Shown: positions 8,974 through 14,506 of the stretch, piece after piece
How the letters are laid out: every line of letters begins with the position of its first letter
How positions within the stretch are numbered: the stretch's first letter is position 1
Assembly (NCBI GenBank): GCA_963930325.1
Contig: CAWVME010000010.1
Coordinates: 1-15,466, forward strand
Length of the DNA stretch: 15,466 bases
Reading direction: 5' to 3'
Source: CALXJM01 sp963930325
GTDB taxonomy: Bacteria > Bacillota > Clostridia > TANB77 > CAG-508
Program-made: the position numbers and the translations under genes
Notes under the pieces: model-generated
Told to the model about the DNA's origin: nothing
The model's input: only the letters and a program-made list of their open reading frames with translations
The model's database searches: none

Positions 8974-10491
8974 ATGGAATATACGAATCATTATAACCTA
9001 AAAAAACCTAATAAGGAAGATGATTACAATATTAATGATGTAACATGTGATAATGCAGATATTATAGACGAAAAATTATATTCTAAGCAAGAAAAAGTAC
9101 CGGGGAAAGGACCGTCTACAAATGATTTTACAGACGCATATAAAAACAAATTAGATGGACTAATAAATTACGATGATACAGATATAAAAAGCAGCATAAG
9201 TACTATAAATACAAAAATAGAACAAATAGATAGTAAAAACGAAGAACAAGGCAGTGCAATAGAAAAAAACACAAATAAGCTAGAACGATTAAAAAACAAT
9301 CAAATAGAAGATACAACAGAACTAGCAACAACAATAGAAATACAAGATAGTGCTAATGTAGAAGCAAGAATAAACATACAAGGAAATACAGAGCAAAAGC
9401 AGTTGGCTGGGAAGAATAAAGTTCGGAGGAGAACTAACAAAAGGACTTTATAGCGCAGACGGAAACTTAGGTTACGTAAATGATAACAGATATAGATGTT
9501 TTAAAGCAACACTGCCAAGCGGGACATATAGTGTTTCATATAATGCTGACATTATGCTTGCTAGATGTGTGAATATCACAGCAGGAACAAATATTTCACA
9601 AACGAAATTTACATTAACAGAAGAAAGTGAAATCAGCTACGGCTTTAGAAAGAACGACAATACAGACTGGGATTTAGGAGAAACGCTAGCAGACATAGAA
9701 TTTCAAATCGAAGAGAGCGAGACTGTAACAGAATATGAAGAGTTCTGTGGAGGAATAGCATCACCGAATTTGAACTATTCACAAGAACTAAAAAGCATAA
9801 CAGGAAATTGTGTACTTAAATTAAAAAATAGTCTTGTAGAAAGTGACGAAAACTACAAAGAACAAACAGAAACGTTACCATTGCGGAACTCTAAAGATGT
9901 GTAGTATCGGGACGCATCGAGACACTTTTGAAAAAGTCGATGGGGTTTGGTACAAAAAAGAAAACATATTAGTAAAAGAGCTAGAAGGAACAGAAACATG
10001 GAATAAATCGAGTTATGAAGAAATTAATAGTTATTCAATAAGCAATTCATATTTTGATAATGTAACTTCATTAACAGAAGATGATACAATGTGTTCTCAT
10101 GCAAAATATTCAGAAGAACAGCGTACAGATAGTACATATGTGTTGATAGATAATTATATGTATTTTAATACTGAACAATATACAACTGTAGACGACTTCA
10201 AATCGTTTCTTGCGCAAGAAAAAAATAATAATAATGCAGTAACTATTGCTCTAAAAAGAGTACAAGCAGAATATATAGAAGTTTCAGAAAGCTTAGCTCT
10301 AGTATTAGACAAGCTTCAAGAATTTGTGTTGTTTGAACGGATATAATCATATAGAAGTAACAAGTGAGAATGAAGTAAAAGCATATATCAAAGTAGACTA
10401 TGTAAAAGATACAAATACAGTTATATTAAGTCTAGAACAAAGAATAGAAGCGCTTGAAAATGCTACACAGACAGCAGAAAGCGAGGCATAA
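8974..10491 (+). CDS. Baseplate / receptor-binding protein (three +1 shifts at CGG)
   Basis: ATG 8974 lies behind GAGGTGATT. It reads as four open segments, each ending just after an in-frame CGG (9424, 9884, 10338) and resuming in +1 at GGA. Joined, they give about 504 aa. Recognisable parts in order are NHYNLKKPNKEDDYNINDV (N-terminal appendage domain), FTDAYKNKLDGL, a coiled region, GGELTKGLYSADGNLGYVND, a beta-sandwich, and the ASPNLNYSQELKSITG motif common in Firmicute baseplate proteins. The LPLGTLKMCSIGTHRDTFEKVDGVWYKKE stretch (normally LGSIELCKIGTYQDYI) spans the second CGG. The last segment, VTSENEVKAYIKVDY, ends at TAA 10489-10491, three bases before the next ATG, whose ribosome site lies inside it. 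That spacing supports the joined frame. Confidence 0.8.
9424..9426 (+). other. CGG +1 recoding site 4 (baseplate, first)
   Basis: Context GTT CGGA GGA GAA. Triplet reading yields a basic run (V-R-R-R-T-N-K-R-T-L-stop). Skipping C 9424 gives V-G-G-E-L-T-K-G-L-Y-S-A-D-G, a normal fold sequence. Confidence 0.75.
9884..9886 (+). other. CGG +1 recoding site 5 (baseplate, second)
   Basis: Context TTG CGGA ACT CTA. Skipping C 9884 gives L-P-L-G-T-L-K-M-C-S-I-G-T-H, matching the conserved LG-x-[IL]-x-x-C-x-I-G-T block of this family. Triplet reading stops after six codons. Confidence 0.82.
10338..10340 (+). other. CGG +1 recoding site 6 (baseplate, third)
   Basis: Context GAA CGGA TAT AAT. Triplet reading gives E-R-I-stop. 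Skipping C 10338 gives E-G-Y-N-H-I-E-V-T-S-E and 50 more residues to a TAA placed right before the next gene. Confidence 0.78.
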
Positions 10492-10494
10492 CAT

Positions 10495-10899
10495 ATGAGT
10501 GATATCGATATAAGAGTAAGCAATATAGAAAAGCGAGTAGATAAATTAGAAGTAAAAGAAGAGAAAATAGAGCAAGTGATAAATGATATTGATAAAACAT
10601 TGCAAGTTTCTCTCGAACAAGTAAAAAATATTGCAGAAGATTTAAAACAGACAAGCATTAACTTTAAAGAAGCAATTATGCGAAGCAACACAGCAAATAG
10701 TAAAGAAACTGAGCTTTTGAAAGAAAAGTGTGCAGAACTAGAAAAGAAATATGAAAAGTTAGATAGCAAGCTGGAAAAAGAAACGGTATTAAAAGATGCA
10801 GAAAATTGGAGGAGTTCAAGAAAACAAATAATCGCATGGGCGATTGCAGGCGTTTTAGCTCTAGTAGCAAGTGTGCTTGGTATATCAAATTTTTTTTGA
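10495..10899 (+). CDS. Coiled-coil membrane protein of the lysis module, XhlA-like
   Basis: A 134-aa protein. Residues 1-105 are a heptad-rich coiled coil (IDIRVSNIEKRVDKLEVKEEKIEQVI and following). A single C-terminal transmembrane helix (IIAWAIAGVLALVASVLGISNFF, about 112-134) ends the protein with almost no tail. This architecture and the position directly before a holin match the XhlA/haemolysin-like accessory proteins of Firmicute prophages, thought to help the holin or anchor the lysis machinery. The start is ATG 10495 with GAGG in the end of the upstream gene, so the two are coupled. It ends in TGA, showing UGA is a stop here. The exact role is uncertain. Confidence 0.65.
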   Translation: MSDIDIRVSNIEKRVDKLEVKEEKIEQVINDIDKTLQVSLEQVKNIAEDLKQTSINFKEAIMRSNTANSKETELLKEKCAELEKKYEKLDSKLEKETVLKDAENWRSSRKQIIAWAIAGVLALVASVLGISNFF

Positions 10900-10921
10900 A
10901 ACTGTAAGGAGGTGAAAGAAA

Positions 10922-11170
10922 ATGGAAATAACGGTAGCACTAATCATCATGGCATTAACATTAATAGCTGGAGAAATCACAAAATTATTTAATATCAATA
11001 CTAAATATATACCATGTCAAAATTTGATTATAGCAGTAATAGCAAGTATTGTATGTATTATTTTTAAAGTAGAAAATATGTCTATATTAGAAACAATAAT
11101 AACATGCATATTTGGAACTATGAGCGCTGGTGGTGTATATGATTTAGCAAAAACAAAAAAGGAGGAATAA
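10922..11170 (+). CDS. Phage holin
   Basis: An 82-aa membrane protein preceded by AAGGAGGTG. It has an N-terminal hydrophobic helix (VALIIMALTLIAGEITKLF), a short turn, then LIIAVIASIVCIIF and a third hydrophobic segment (ILETIITCIFGTMSAGGVYDLAKTKKEE) with a charged C-terminal tail. That is the layout of small two- or three-helix phage holins, including the SAGG-x-YDL-x-KTK end common in clostridial phages. The holin forms membrane lesions that let the endolysin reach the wall. It lies between the coiled-coil protein and the amidase, and its last codons (AAG GAG GAA) provide the amidase ribosome site. Confidence 0.85.
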   Translation: MEITVALIIMALTLIAGEITKLFNINTKYIPCQNLIIAVIASIVCIIFKVENMSILETIITCIFGTMSAGGVYDLAKTKKEE

Positions 11171-11174
11171 AAAT

Positions 11175-12029
11175 ATGAATATAATAGAAACTAATTTAAC
11201 ATATAAAGAAATGACAAGAAGAAGTCTAAACGATATAGACATGTTAATTTATCATCACAGAGCTGGGCAAGGCACTGCAGAAAGTATACATGATATTCAC
11301 TTAGCCAGAGGGTATGCAGGAGCAGGATACAACTTCTACATAAGAAAAGATGGAAGTACATATAAATTAAGAGATGTTAACTATGTTCCAGCCGCGGCCT
11401 ACGGCTCTAACACACGTTCGGTCAACATATGCTTTGAAGGCAATTTTGACAATGAAGAAATGACTACAGAACAAATCAGAAGCGGGCAAGAATTAACAAA
11501 AGAAATATTAAAAAAATATACAACTATTAAATACATAAAATGTCATAGAGACGTAAACAACACAAGTTGCCCGGGCTCAAATTTTAAATTTGATGAAGTT
11601 GCAAACGGAACAGTTACAGAAAATACAACTACTCAAGAAGTGACAGGCACTATAGCAAATATTCAAAAAACATTAAATGAAAGATATAGTTTTAATATAG
11701 CTGTAGATAATCTGTACGGTAATAAAACAAAAACAGTTTTAGTAAAAGCGCTACAAACAGAATTAAATAAGCAATTTGGCAGAAGTTTAGTTGTAGACGG
11801 TATTTTTGGTCCTGCTACGAAAACAGCTTGTATCAATGTACAAAGAGGCGCACAAGGAAACATTACATGGCTAATTCAAGCTATGTTGGTATGTCGAAGC
11901 TATAATATAGAAGTAGACAGCATTTTTGGAAGCAATACAGAGAACGCAGTAAAAGACTGGCAAAGTAGATGCGGAATTTCTGTAGATGGAATAGTAGGCA
12001 AAAATACATTTGAAAAATTATTTAAGTAA
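11175..12029 (+). CDS. Endolysin: N-acetylmuramoyl-L-alanine amidase with peptidoglycan-binding repeats
   Basis: A 284-aa enzyme that cuts the bond between N-acetylmuramic acid and L-alanine. Residues 1-142 form the Amidase_2/PGRP fold: likely zinc ligands are a histidine of YHHRAG (H27 or H28), H124 in KCHRDV and C132 in SCPG. GAGYNFYIRKDGSTYKLRD and NICFEGNF are also typical. Two peptidoglycan-binding type 1 repeats follow, roughly 157-220 (VDNLYGNKT, VDGIFGPAT) and 225-284 (VDSIFGSNT, VDGIVGKNT). There is no signal peptide, so export depends on the holin just upstream. ATG 11175 uses a GGAGG inside the holin end. No in-frame CGG occurs; CCG-GGC and several C-GGN pairs read normally. Confidence 0.93.
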   Translation: MNIIETNLTYKEMTRRSLNDIDMLIYHHRAGQGTAESIHDIHLARGYAGAGYNFYIRKDGSTYKLRDVNYVPAAAYGSNTRSVNICFEGNFDNEEMTTEQIRSGQELTKEILKKYTTIKYIKCHRDVNNTSCPGSNFKFDEVANGTVTENTTTQEVTGTIANIQKTLNERYSFNIAVDNLYGNKTKTVLVKALQTELNKQFGRSLVVDGIFGPATKTACINVQRGAQGNITWLIQAMLVCRSYNIEVDSIFGSNTENAVKDWQSRCGISVDGIVGKNTFEKLFK

Positions 12030-12034
12030 AATTT

Positions 12035-12108
12035 AAGAGCAGATTATTGAAGAACCATAAATGTTAAACACTTTTTGCGTTCAGTTCATATTTCTGCTCT
12101 TTTTTTAT
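12035..12108 (+). terminator. Long-loop terminator of the lysis operon, overlapping the AP2 gene end
   Basis: AAGAGCAGA (12035-12043) pairs with TCTGCTCTT (12093-12101) over 9 perfect bp, then seven Ts follow. The loop is about 49 bases. The right arm and U-run lie inside the last codons and stop of the minus-strand AP2 gene, so the two convergent genes share this element. An ordinary short-loop terminator interrupted by the AP2 cassette is one explanation. Confidence 0.6.
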
Positions 12109-12739
12109 ATTTGTCTAAAACTGGCTTAAAAAATTTCTCTTCGGCAGCTTTTCGCGCAGCTATAGCGTCTTGTTTAGAATAATAGCTTCCTAAAAAGTGA
12201 CGTTTGCCTTGAAATTCAATTTGAGCTATCCATTTTCCTCTATCTTTGCGCCAAACAACACCTGTGGTTCCGCTCGTGTTACTCTTTAGTATTTTATGTG
12301 AAATAGCTAATAGAGAAGTTCCATCTTTTAAATTCTTCTCTTTAAATGCTTTAACTGCCTTCTCAATATTTTGCGGAGTATATTTTATTTTAGAACAACC
12401 ACAACTTTTAACTTTTCCATCTTTTATTTTTCGAAGAGAAGCATAAAAAACTTTACCACAAAAACATTTACACTTCCAAACGACATTGGTTTTATCTCTT
12501 AGCTCTGTCATCTCAAGCAACTCTATACCATTTACAATTCGTGAAGTTGGAATGGAAGGCTTAAATTGTGAAGAAACACCTTTTCCGTCACAACATTTCC
12601 TGTTTTTTAGATGCCTTAGTGCAACCCAAGCCTCTTTTCCACATTTTTCACATTTACAATATAAATATGTTTTATTATTTTCACGCTTTTGCTCTAAAAT
12701 TAGAAATTTGCTAATTTTTGTTCCGATATAGTTTCTCAT
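12086..12739 (-). CDS. AP2-domain DNA-binding protein with two cysteine-rich zinc segments
   Basis: A 217-aa protein, probably DNA-binding. Two cysteine-rich repeats occur: C28, C30, C33 with C49, C50, then C90, C92, C94 with C113, C115. Each has the form of a small zinc ribbon (LYCKCEKCGKEAWVALRHL; WKCKCFCGKVFYASLRKI). Residues about 153-204 are an AP2 domain (SGTTGVVWRKDRGKWIAQI, FLGSYYSKQDAIAARKAAEE). Such proteins are scattered in Firmicute phages, sometimes alongside homing nucleases, but here there is no HNH motif. The start has GAGG inside the end of the upstream 62-aa gene, so the two form one operon on the opposite strand to the late genes. The target is unknown. It has three AGC-GGA, GAC-GGA and ATC-GGA pairs read normally. 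Confidence 0.8.
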   Translation of the reverse strand: MRNYIGTKISKFLILEQKRENNKTYLYCKCEKCGKEAWVALRHLKNRKCCDGKGVSSQFKPSIPTSRIVNGIELLEMTELRDKTNVVWKCKCFCGKVFYASLRKIKDGKVKSCGCSKIKYTPQNIEKAVKAFKEKNLKDGTSLLAISHKILKSNTSGTTGVVWRKDRGKWIAQIEFQGKRHFLGSYYSKQDAIAARKAAEEKFFKPVLDKYKKRAEI

Positions 12740-12741
12740 AA

Positions 12742-12930
12742 TTAATCCTCAATCTTTATTAGATCTGCAATATAAATTCCACCTTCGGTCCAGACTCTAT
12801 TAAATTCATCGAAATAAATCTCAATTTCTTCATTAAGATATTTTTCAATTTCTACATAATCTTTCTCTGTAGCAGGTTTTAAACCACTATTTTCTTCGAT
12901 TTCCTCTAAATTACTAAATACTCTTCTCAT
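12742..12930 (-). CDS. Small acidic protein in operon with the AP2 gene
   Basis: A protein of 62 aa if it begins at the ATG at 12930 (MRRVFSNLEEIEENSG), which has AAAGGA ten bases ahead. A six-codon longer form from 12948 (MKGLIIMRR) has no spaced ribosome site. The sequence is acidic and alternates a helical part (EKDYVEIEKYLNEEIEIYFDEF) with a short beta end (GGIYIADLIKI). I do not recognise a family. It lies immediately upstream of the AP2 gene, whose ribosome site is in its last codons, and behind a perfect sigma-A promoter with a palindrome in the spacer. It may be a partner or anti-activator of AP2, a guess from context. Confidence 0.55.
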   Translation of the reverse strand: MRRVFSNLEEIEENSGLKPATEKDYVEIEKYLNEEIEIYFDEFNRVWTEGGIYIADLIKIED

Positions 12931-12964
12931 AATAATCAATCCTTTCATCTCTTAACTTAAATAT

Positions 12965-12993
12965 ATTATAACATAGTATGCGCATACTGTCAA
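12965..12993 (-). promoter_or_regulatory. Consensus promoter of the AP2 operon
   Basis: On the minus strand TTGACA (12988-12993) and TATAAT (12965-12970) are both perfect and exactly 17 bases apart. The 14-bp palindrome fills most of the spacer, so a bound protein would block RNA polymerase. Confidence 0.88.
12975..12988. promoter_or_regulatory. Operator palindrome AGTATGCGCATACT (site 1)
   Basis: A perfect 14-bp palindrome lying between the -35 and -10 of the AP2 operon. It shares AGTAT-N4-ATACT with sites at 13205, 13225 and approximately 14864. Confidence 0.75.
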
Positions 12994-13012
12994 TACTTTT
13001 TTTAAAAATATT

Positions 13013-13186
13013 TTAATTTTTTTGTAAATATTTTTCCATTGCGTCTTTTAGCCATTCTGTAAATTTTGTGTTGCTTTTTTCTAGTTTCTTGTCAAACGGA
13101 TTAGCAATGTAAAGTGGGATATAGGCACTGTATTGCTTATTTGTCTTTTTTCTGTTTTGATGTTTTTCTGAAGGTGACAGAGGCAT
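13013..13186 (-). CDS. Small ribbon-helix-helix-like DNA-binding protein
   Basis: A 57-aa basic protein starting at ATG 13186 eight bases behind AAAGGAG. After a basic N-terminal arm (SEKHQNRKKTNKQ) comes a possible beta strand, YSAYIPLYIANPF, then a helix-turn-helix pattern, DKKLEKSNTKFTEWLKDAMEKYL, which has the rhythm of RHH repressors (strand, helix, G/S/T turn, helix with W/I). Its own promoter holds two copies of AGTAT-N4-ATACT, and the AP2 and XRE promoters hold one each. RHH dimers usually bind short palindromes two helical turns apart and repress themselves. It is thus the best candidate for the palindrome-binding protein. The fold is inferred, with no direct proof. Confidence 0.6.
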   Translation of the reverse strand: MPLSPSEKHQNRKKTNKQYSAYIPLYIANPFDKKLEKSNTKFTEWLKDAMEKYLQKN

Positions 13187-13204
13187 ATCATCAACTCCTT
13201 TCTT

Positions 13205-13238
13205 AGTATGCTAATACTATCATAAGTATGTATATACT
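13205..13238. promoter_or_regulatory. Tandem operators (sites 2 and 3) in the RHH gene promoter
   Basis: AGTATGCTAATACT (13205-13218) and AGTATGTATATACT (13225-13238) are two copies of AGTAT-N4-ATACT with centres 20 bp apart, about two helical turns, so dimers would bind side by side on one face. Site 2 covers the -10 and site 3 the spacer and edge of the -35. Confidence 0.72.
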
Positions 13239-13243
13239 GTCAA
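13214..13243 (-). promoter_or_regulatory. Promoter of the RHH-like gene
   Basis: On the minus strand TTGACA (13238-13243, perfect) is followed after 18 bases by TAGTAT (13214-13219). Both operators overlap it, fitting autorepression. Confidence 0.65.
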
Positions 13244-13398
13244 TCAAAATTAGAAAAGTTAAAAATATTTAAAAAAGTATTGAATTTCAAGTAAATATAG
13301 AATAAAATAATTATAAATTTAAATAATATAGAATGTAAATTATATTTTAAAGTTAATTTTACAGCAACTATTGCTTATATTTTACGCAAATGACATGT

Positions 13399-13432
13399 TT
13401 CGACAAAAGAAATAGAAGAAATATGTTATAAT
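13399..13432 (+). promoter_or_regulatory. Possible promoter for the small RNA with extended -10
   Basis: TATAAT at 13427-13432 has an upstream TGT (extended -10). No normally spaced -35 is visible. TTCGACA at 13399-13405 lies 21 bases before it and matches the Spo0A box in reverse (TGTCGAA), a layout reminiscent of Spo0A-activated sigma-A promoters. Other perfect TGTCGAA copies occur in coding DNA here, so the box may be chance. Confidence 0.4.
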
Positions 13433-13437
13433 TATGC

Positions 13438-13514
13438 TATACAAAAGAAAGAAAAAATGGGGCAATGGGGGTAATGACCGGAATTGAGCTAGCGTAATGT
13501 CTAGCTCTTTTTTT
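13438..13514 (+). ncRNA. Putative small RNA or leader of about 75 nt
   Basis: Between the extended -10 promoter and a clean terminator lies a short purine-rich transcript with no gene longer than a few codons. It contains ATG GGG CAA TGG GGG TAA, whose stop overlaps ATG ACC GGA ATT (TAATGA). This makes two tiny overlapping reading frames of 5 and 7 codons. It could be a small RNA, an antisense regulator or a leader peptide attenuator. No known family was recognised. The 13239-13398 stretch before it is AT-rich and I see no gene. Confidence 0.4.
13486..13514 (+). terminator. Terminator of the small transcript
   Basis: GAGCTAG (13486-13492) and CTAGCTC (13501-13507) form a perfect 7-bp stem with an 8-base loop, followed by seven Ts. 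Confidence 0.8.
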
Positions 13515-13541
13515 ATGAGCAGTGAGGGAGTAGAGCAAAAG

Positions 13542-13573
13542 CACTTTACATAATGCAAATAAAGTGATATAAT
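13542..13573 (+). promoter_or_regulatory. Promoter of the antitoxin-toxin operon with an overlapping inverted repeat
   Basis: TTTACA (13545-13550) and TATAAT (13568-13573) are 17 bases apart. The inverted repeat CACTTTA (13542-13548) and TAAAGTG (13560-13566) straddles the -35 and spacer, where an autoregulatory antitoxin or the XRE repressor could bind. A 110-145 base leader precedes the first gene. Confidence 0.65.
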
Positions 13574-13649
13574 TATTAAAATATGAATTGTAAATTTTTG
13601 ATAAAAAGTATTTATTTTTTTATTAAAATGGTATATCATAATCAATACT

Positions 13650-13686
13650 AATTAATAATATATATAAAATATATATACTATTAATT
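13650..13686 (+). repeat. AT-rich stem-loop next to the antitoxin ribosome site
   Basis: A 17-base left arm (13650-13666) pairs with 13670-13686, with one mismatch and an AAA loop. The GGAGGT site follows directly. It could occlude the first ribosome site in RNA, or serve as a DNA operator. Confidence 0.55.
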
Positions 13687-13717
13687 GGAGGTAAACATGA
13701 AAAAGGAGGGGGAAATT

Positions 13718-13888
13718 ATGGCTAATGTATTAAATAAAATAAATGATATAAACATACCACCACAAATTGAAAAAGCGATTGGATTGAAAAAAAATTGGAA
13801 AAAAGAAATTTCTCCTAAGGACATAAGTACAATAGTTAATAGTGCAAACAAATATAAAGAGGCACTAAGAAAGTTGTCTGAAAATTAA
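13718..13888 (+). CDS. Candidate antitoxin upstream of the Doc-like toxin
   Basis: A 56-aa protein if it starts at ATG 13718, which has AAGGAGG eight bases ahead. An in-frame ATG at 13697 with GGAGGT, spaced only four bases, would add seven residues (MKKEGEI), and a TTG at 13685 is less likely. The N-terminal part, VLNKINDINIPPQIEKAIGLKK, resembles half of an AbrB-type swapped-hairpin unit (x-I-P-x-x-I-x-x-x-L-G-L-K). The C-terminal helix, ISTIVNSANKYKEALRKLSEN, could bind and block the toxin as Phd does to Doc. It ends one base before the presumed toxin start. It is not a recognisable Phd. Function is inferred from adjacency. Confidence 0.5.
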   Translation: MANVLNKINDINIPPQIEKAIGLKKNWKKEISPKDISTIVNSANKYKEALRKLSEN

Positions 13889-13889
13889 G

Positions 13890-14372
13890 ATACGATATTT
13901 AACAGCTCTTCAAATAATTCTTATACATTTGGTGGTAATAGATGAGGAATTTACAAACTATGAAGGAAGTTCTGAAAGAACTACATTTAGAGGAATAAGA
14001 GATGTTAATTTATTTAATTCTGCTTTATATGAGCCTAAACAAACTTTTGATAAGCAAGAACTATATCCCGATATATTAAGCAAGGCTGCGTGCTATTTAC
14101 GTTCATTTTCAAAAAACCATCCGTTCTTTGACGGAAATAAAAGAACTGCTTTAGTGTCAACTATAGTGTTTCTTGAGAGCAATGGATATGAAGTGACAGC
14201 ATCTAATGAGAAAATGTTTAAACTAGTAGAAAATGTAGTTAAATTTAATTTAAGTATAGCTTCAATAAAAAAACGATTAAAAAAATTCACAAAGGAATTG
14301 TTAAAAAGAAAAAGAGCTTTAACAATAAAAGATTTTCTTAGTGATTTAGTAGACAAAGTTAATAAAGATTAA
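13890..14372 (+). CDS. Doc/Fic-fold toxin, with no standard start codon at its expected N-terminus
   Basis: A Fic-domain protein of the Doc (death-on-curing) type; P1 Doc phosphorylates EF-Tu. The catalytic motif is intact: HPFFDGNKRT (residues 77-86 counting from 13890). GIRDVNLFNSALYEPKQTF is another family hallmark. The usual N-terminal helix, starting MR[YH][IL]T, is present as R-Y-L-T-A-L-Q-I-I-L-I-H, but its first codon at 13890 is ATA. The first standard start, TTG 13929, would remove the helix and lacks a ribosome site. The frame is open from 13869. The C-terminal extension, LLKRKRALTIKDFL, is about 30 residues beyond P1 Doc. The role is probably addiction or defence. The start is uncertain. 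Confidence 0.85.
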   Translation: MRYLTALQIILIHLVVIDEEFTNYEGSSERTTFRGIRDVNLFNSALYEPKQTFDKQELYPDILSKAACYLRSFSKNHPFFDGNKRTALVSTIVFLESNGYEVTASNEKMFKLVENVVKFNLSIASIKKRLKKFTKELLKRKRALTIKDFLSDLVDKVNKD

Positions 14373-14404
14373 AAGAGATTCTATTTTAGTAATCTCTTTT
14401 TTTA
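14372..14404 (+). terminator. Terminator after the toxin
   Basis: AAAGAGATT (14372-14380) and AATCTCTTT (14391-14399) form a perfect 9-bp stem with a 10-base loop and a following T-run. The first base belongs to the toxin stop codon. Confidence 0.82.
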
Positions 14405-14409
14405 TGCAA

Positions 14410-14431
14410 TAAAAAAGCAGCCGAAGCTGCT
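14410..14431 (-). terminator. Terminator of the XRE gene, UUCG loop
   Basis: On the minus strand AGCAGC TTCG GCTGCT is followed by six Ts. It is a textbook intrinsic terminator, placed after the restored C-terminus of the XRE gene and back to back with the toxin terminator. Bases 14432-14506 between hold nothing I recognise. Confidence 0.82.
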
Positions 14432-14506
14432 AACTTGTAAATTAATTAATGAGAAAACATATGAACTCATTTATCAAATTATAGAATTAAAATGAAAAAA
14501 TGTCAA

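Noticed and set aside
8974..10491. Diversity-generating retroelement target in the receptor-binding gene
   Set aside because: No template repeat, reverse transcriptase or adenine-biased variable repeat is seen in the window.
10398..10940. Minus-strand 180-aa frame opposite the lysis accessory gene
   Set aside because: Ser/Phe-rich shadow of the coiled-coil gene on the plus strand; no recognisable domain or signal.
13382..13645. Minus-strand 87-aa hydrophobic frame
   Set aside because: It overlaps a promoter, terminator and another promoter, with no ribosome site; probably AT-rich noise.
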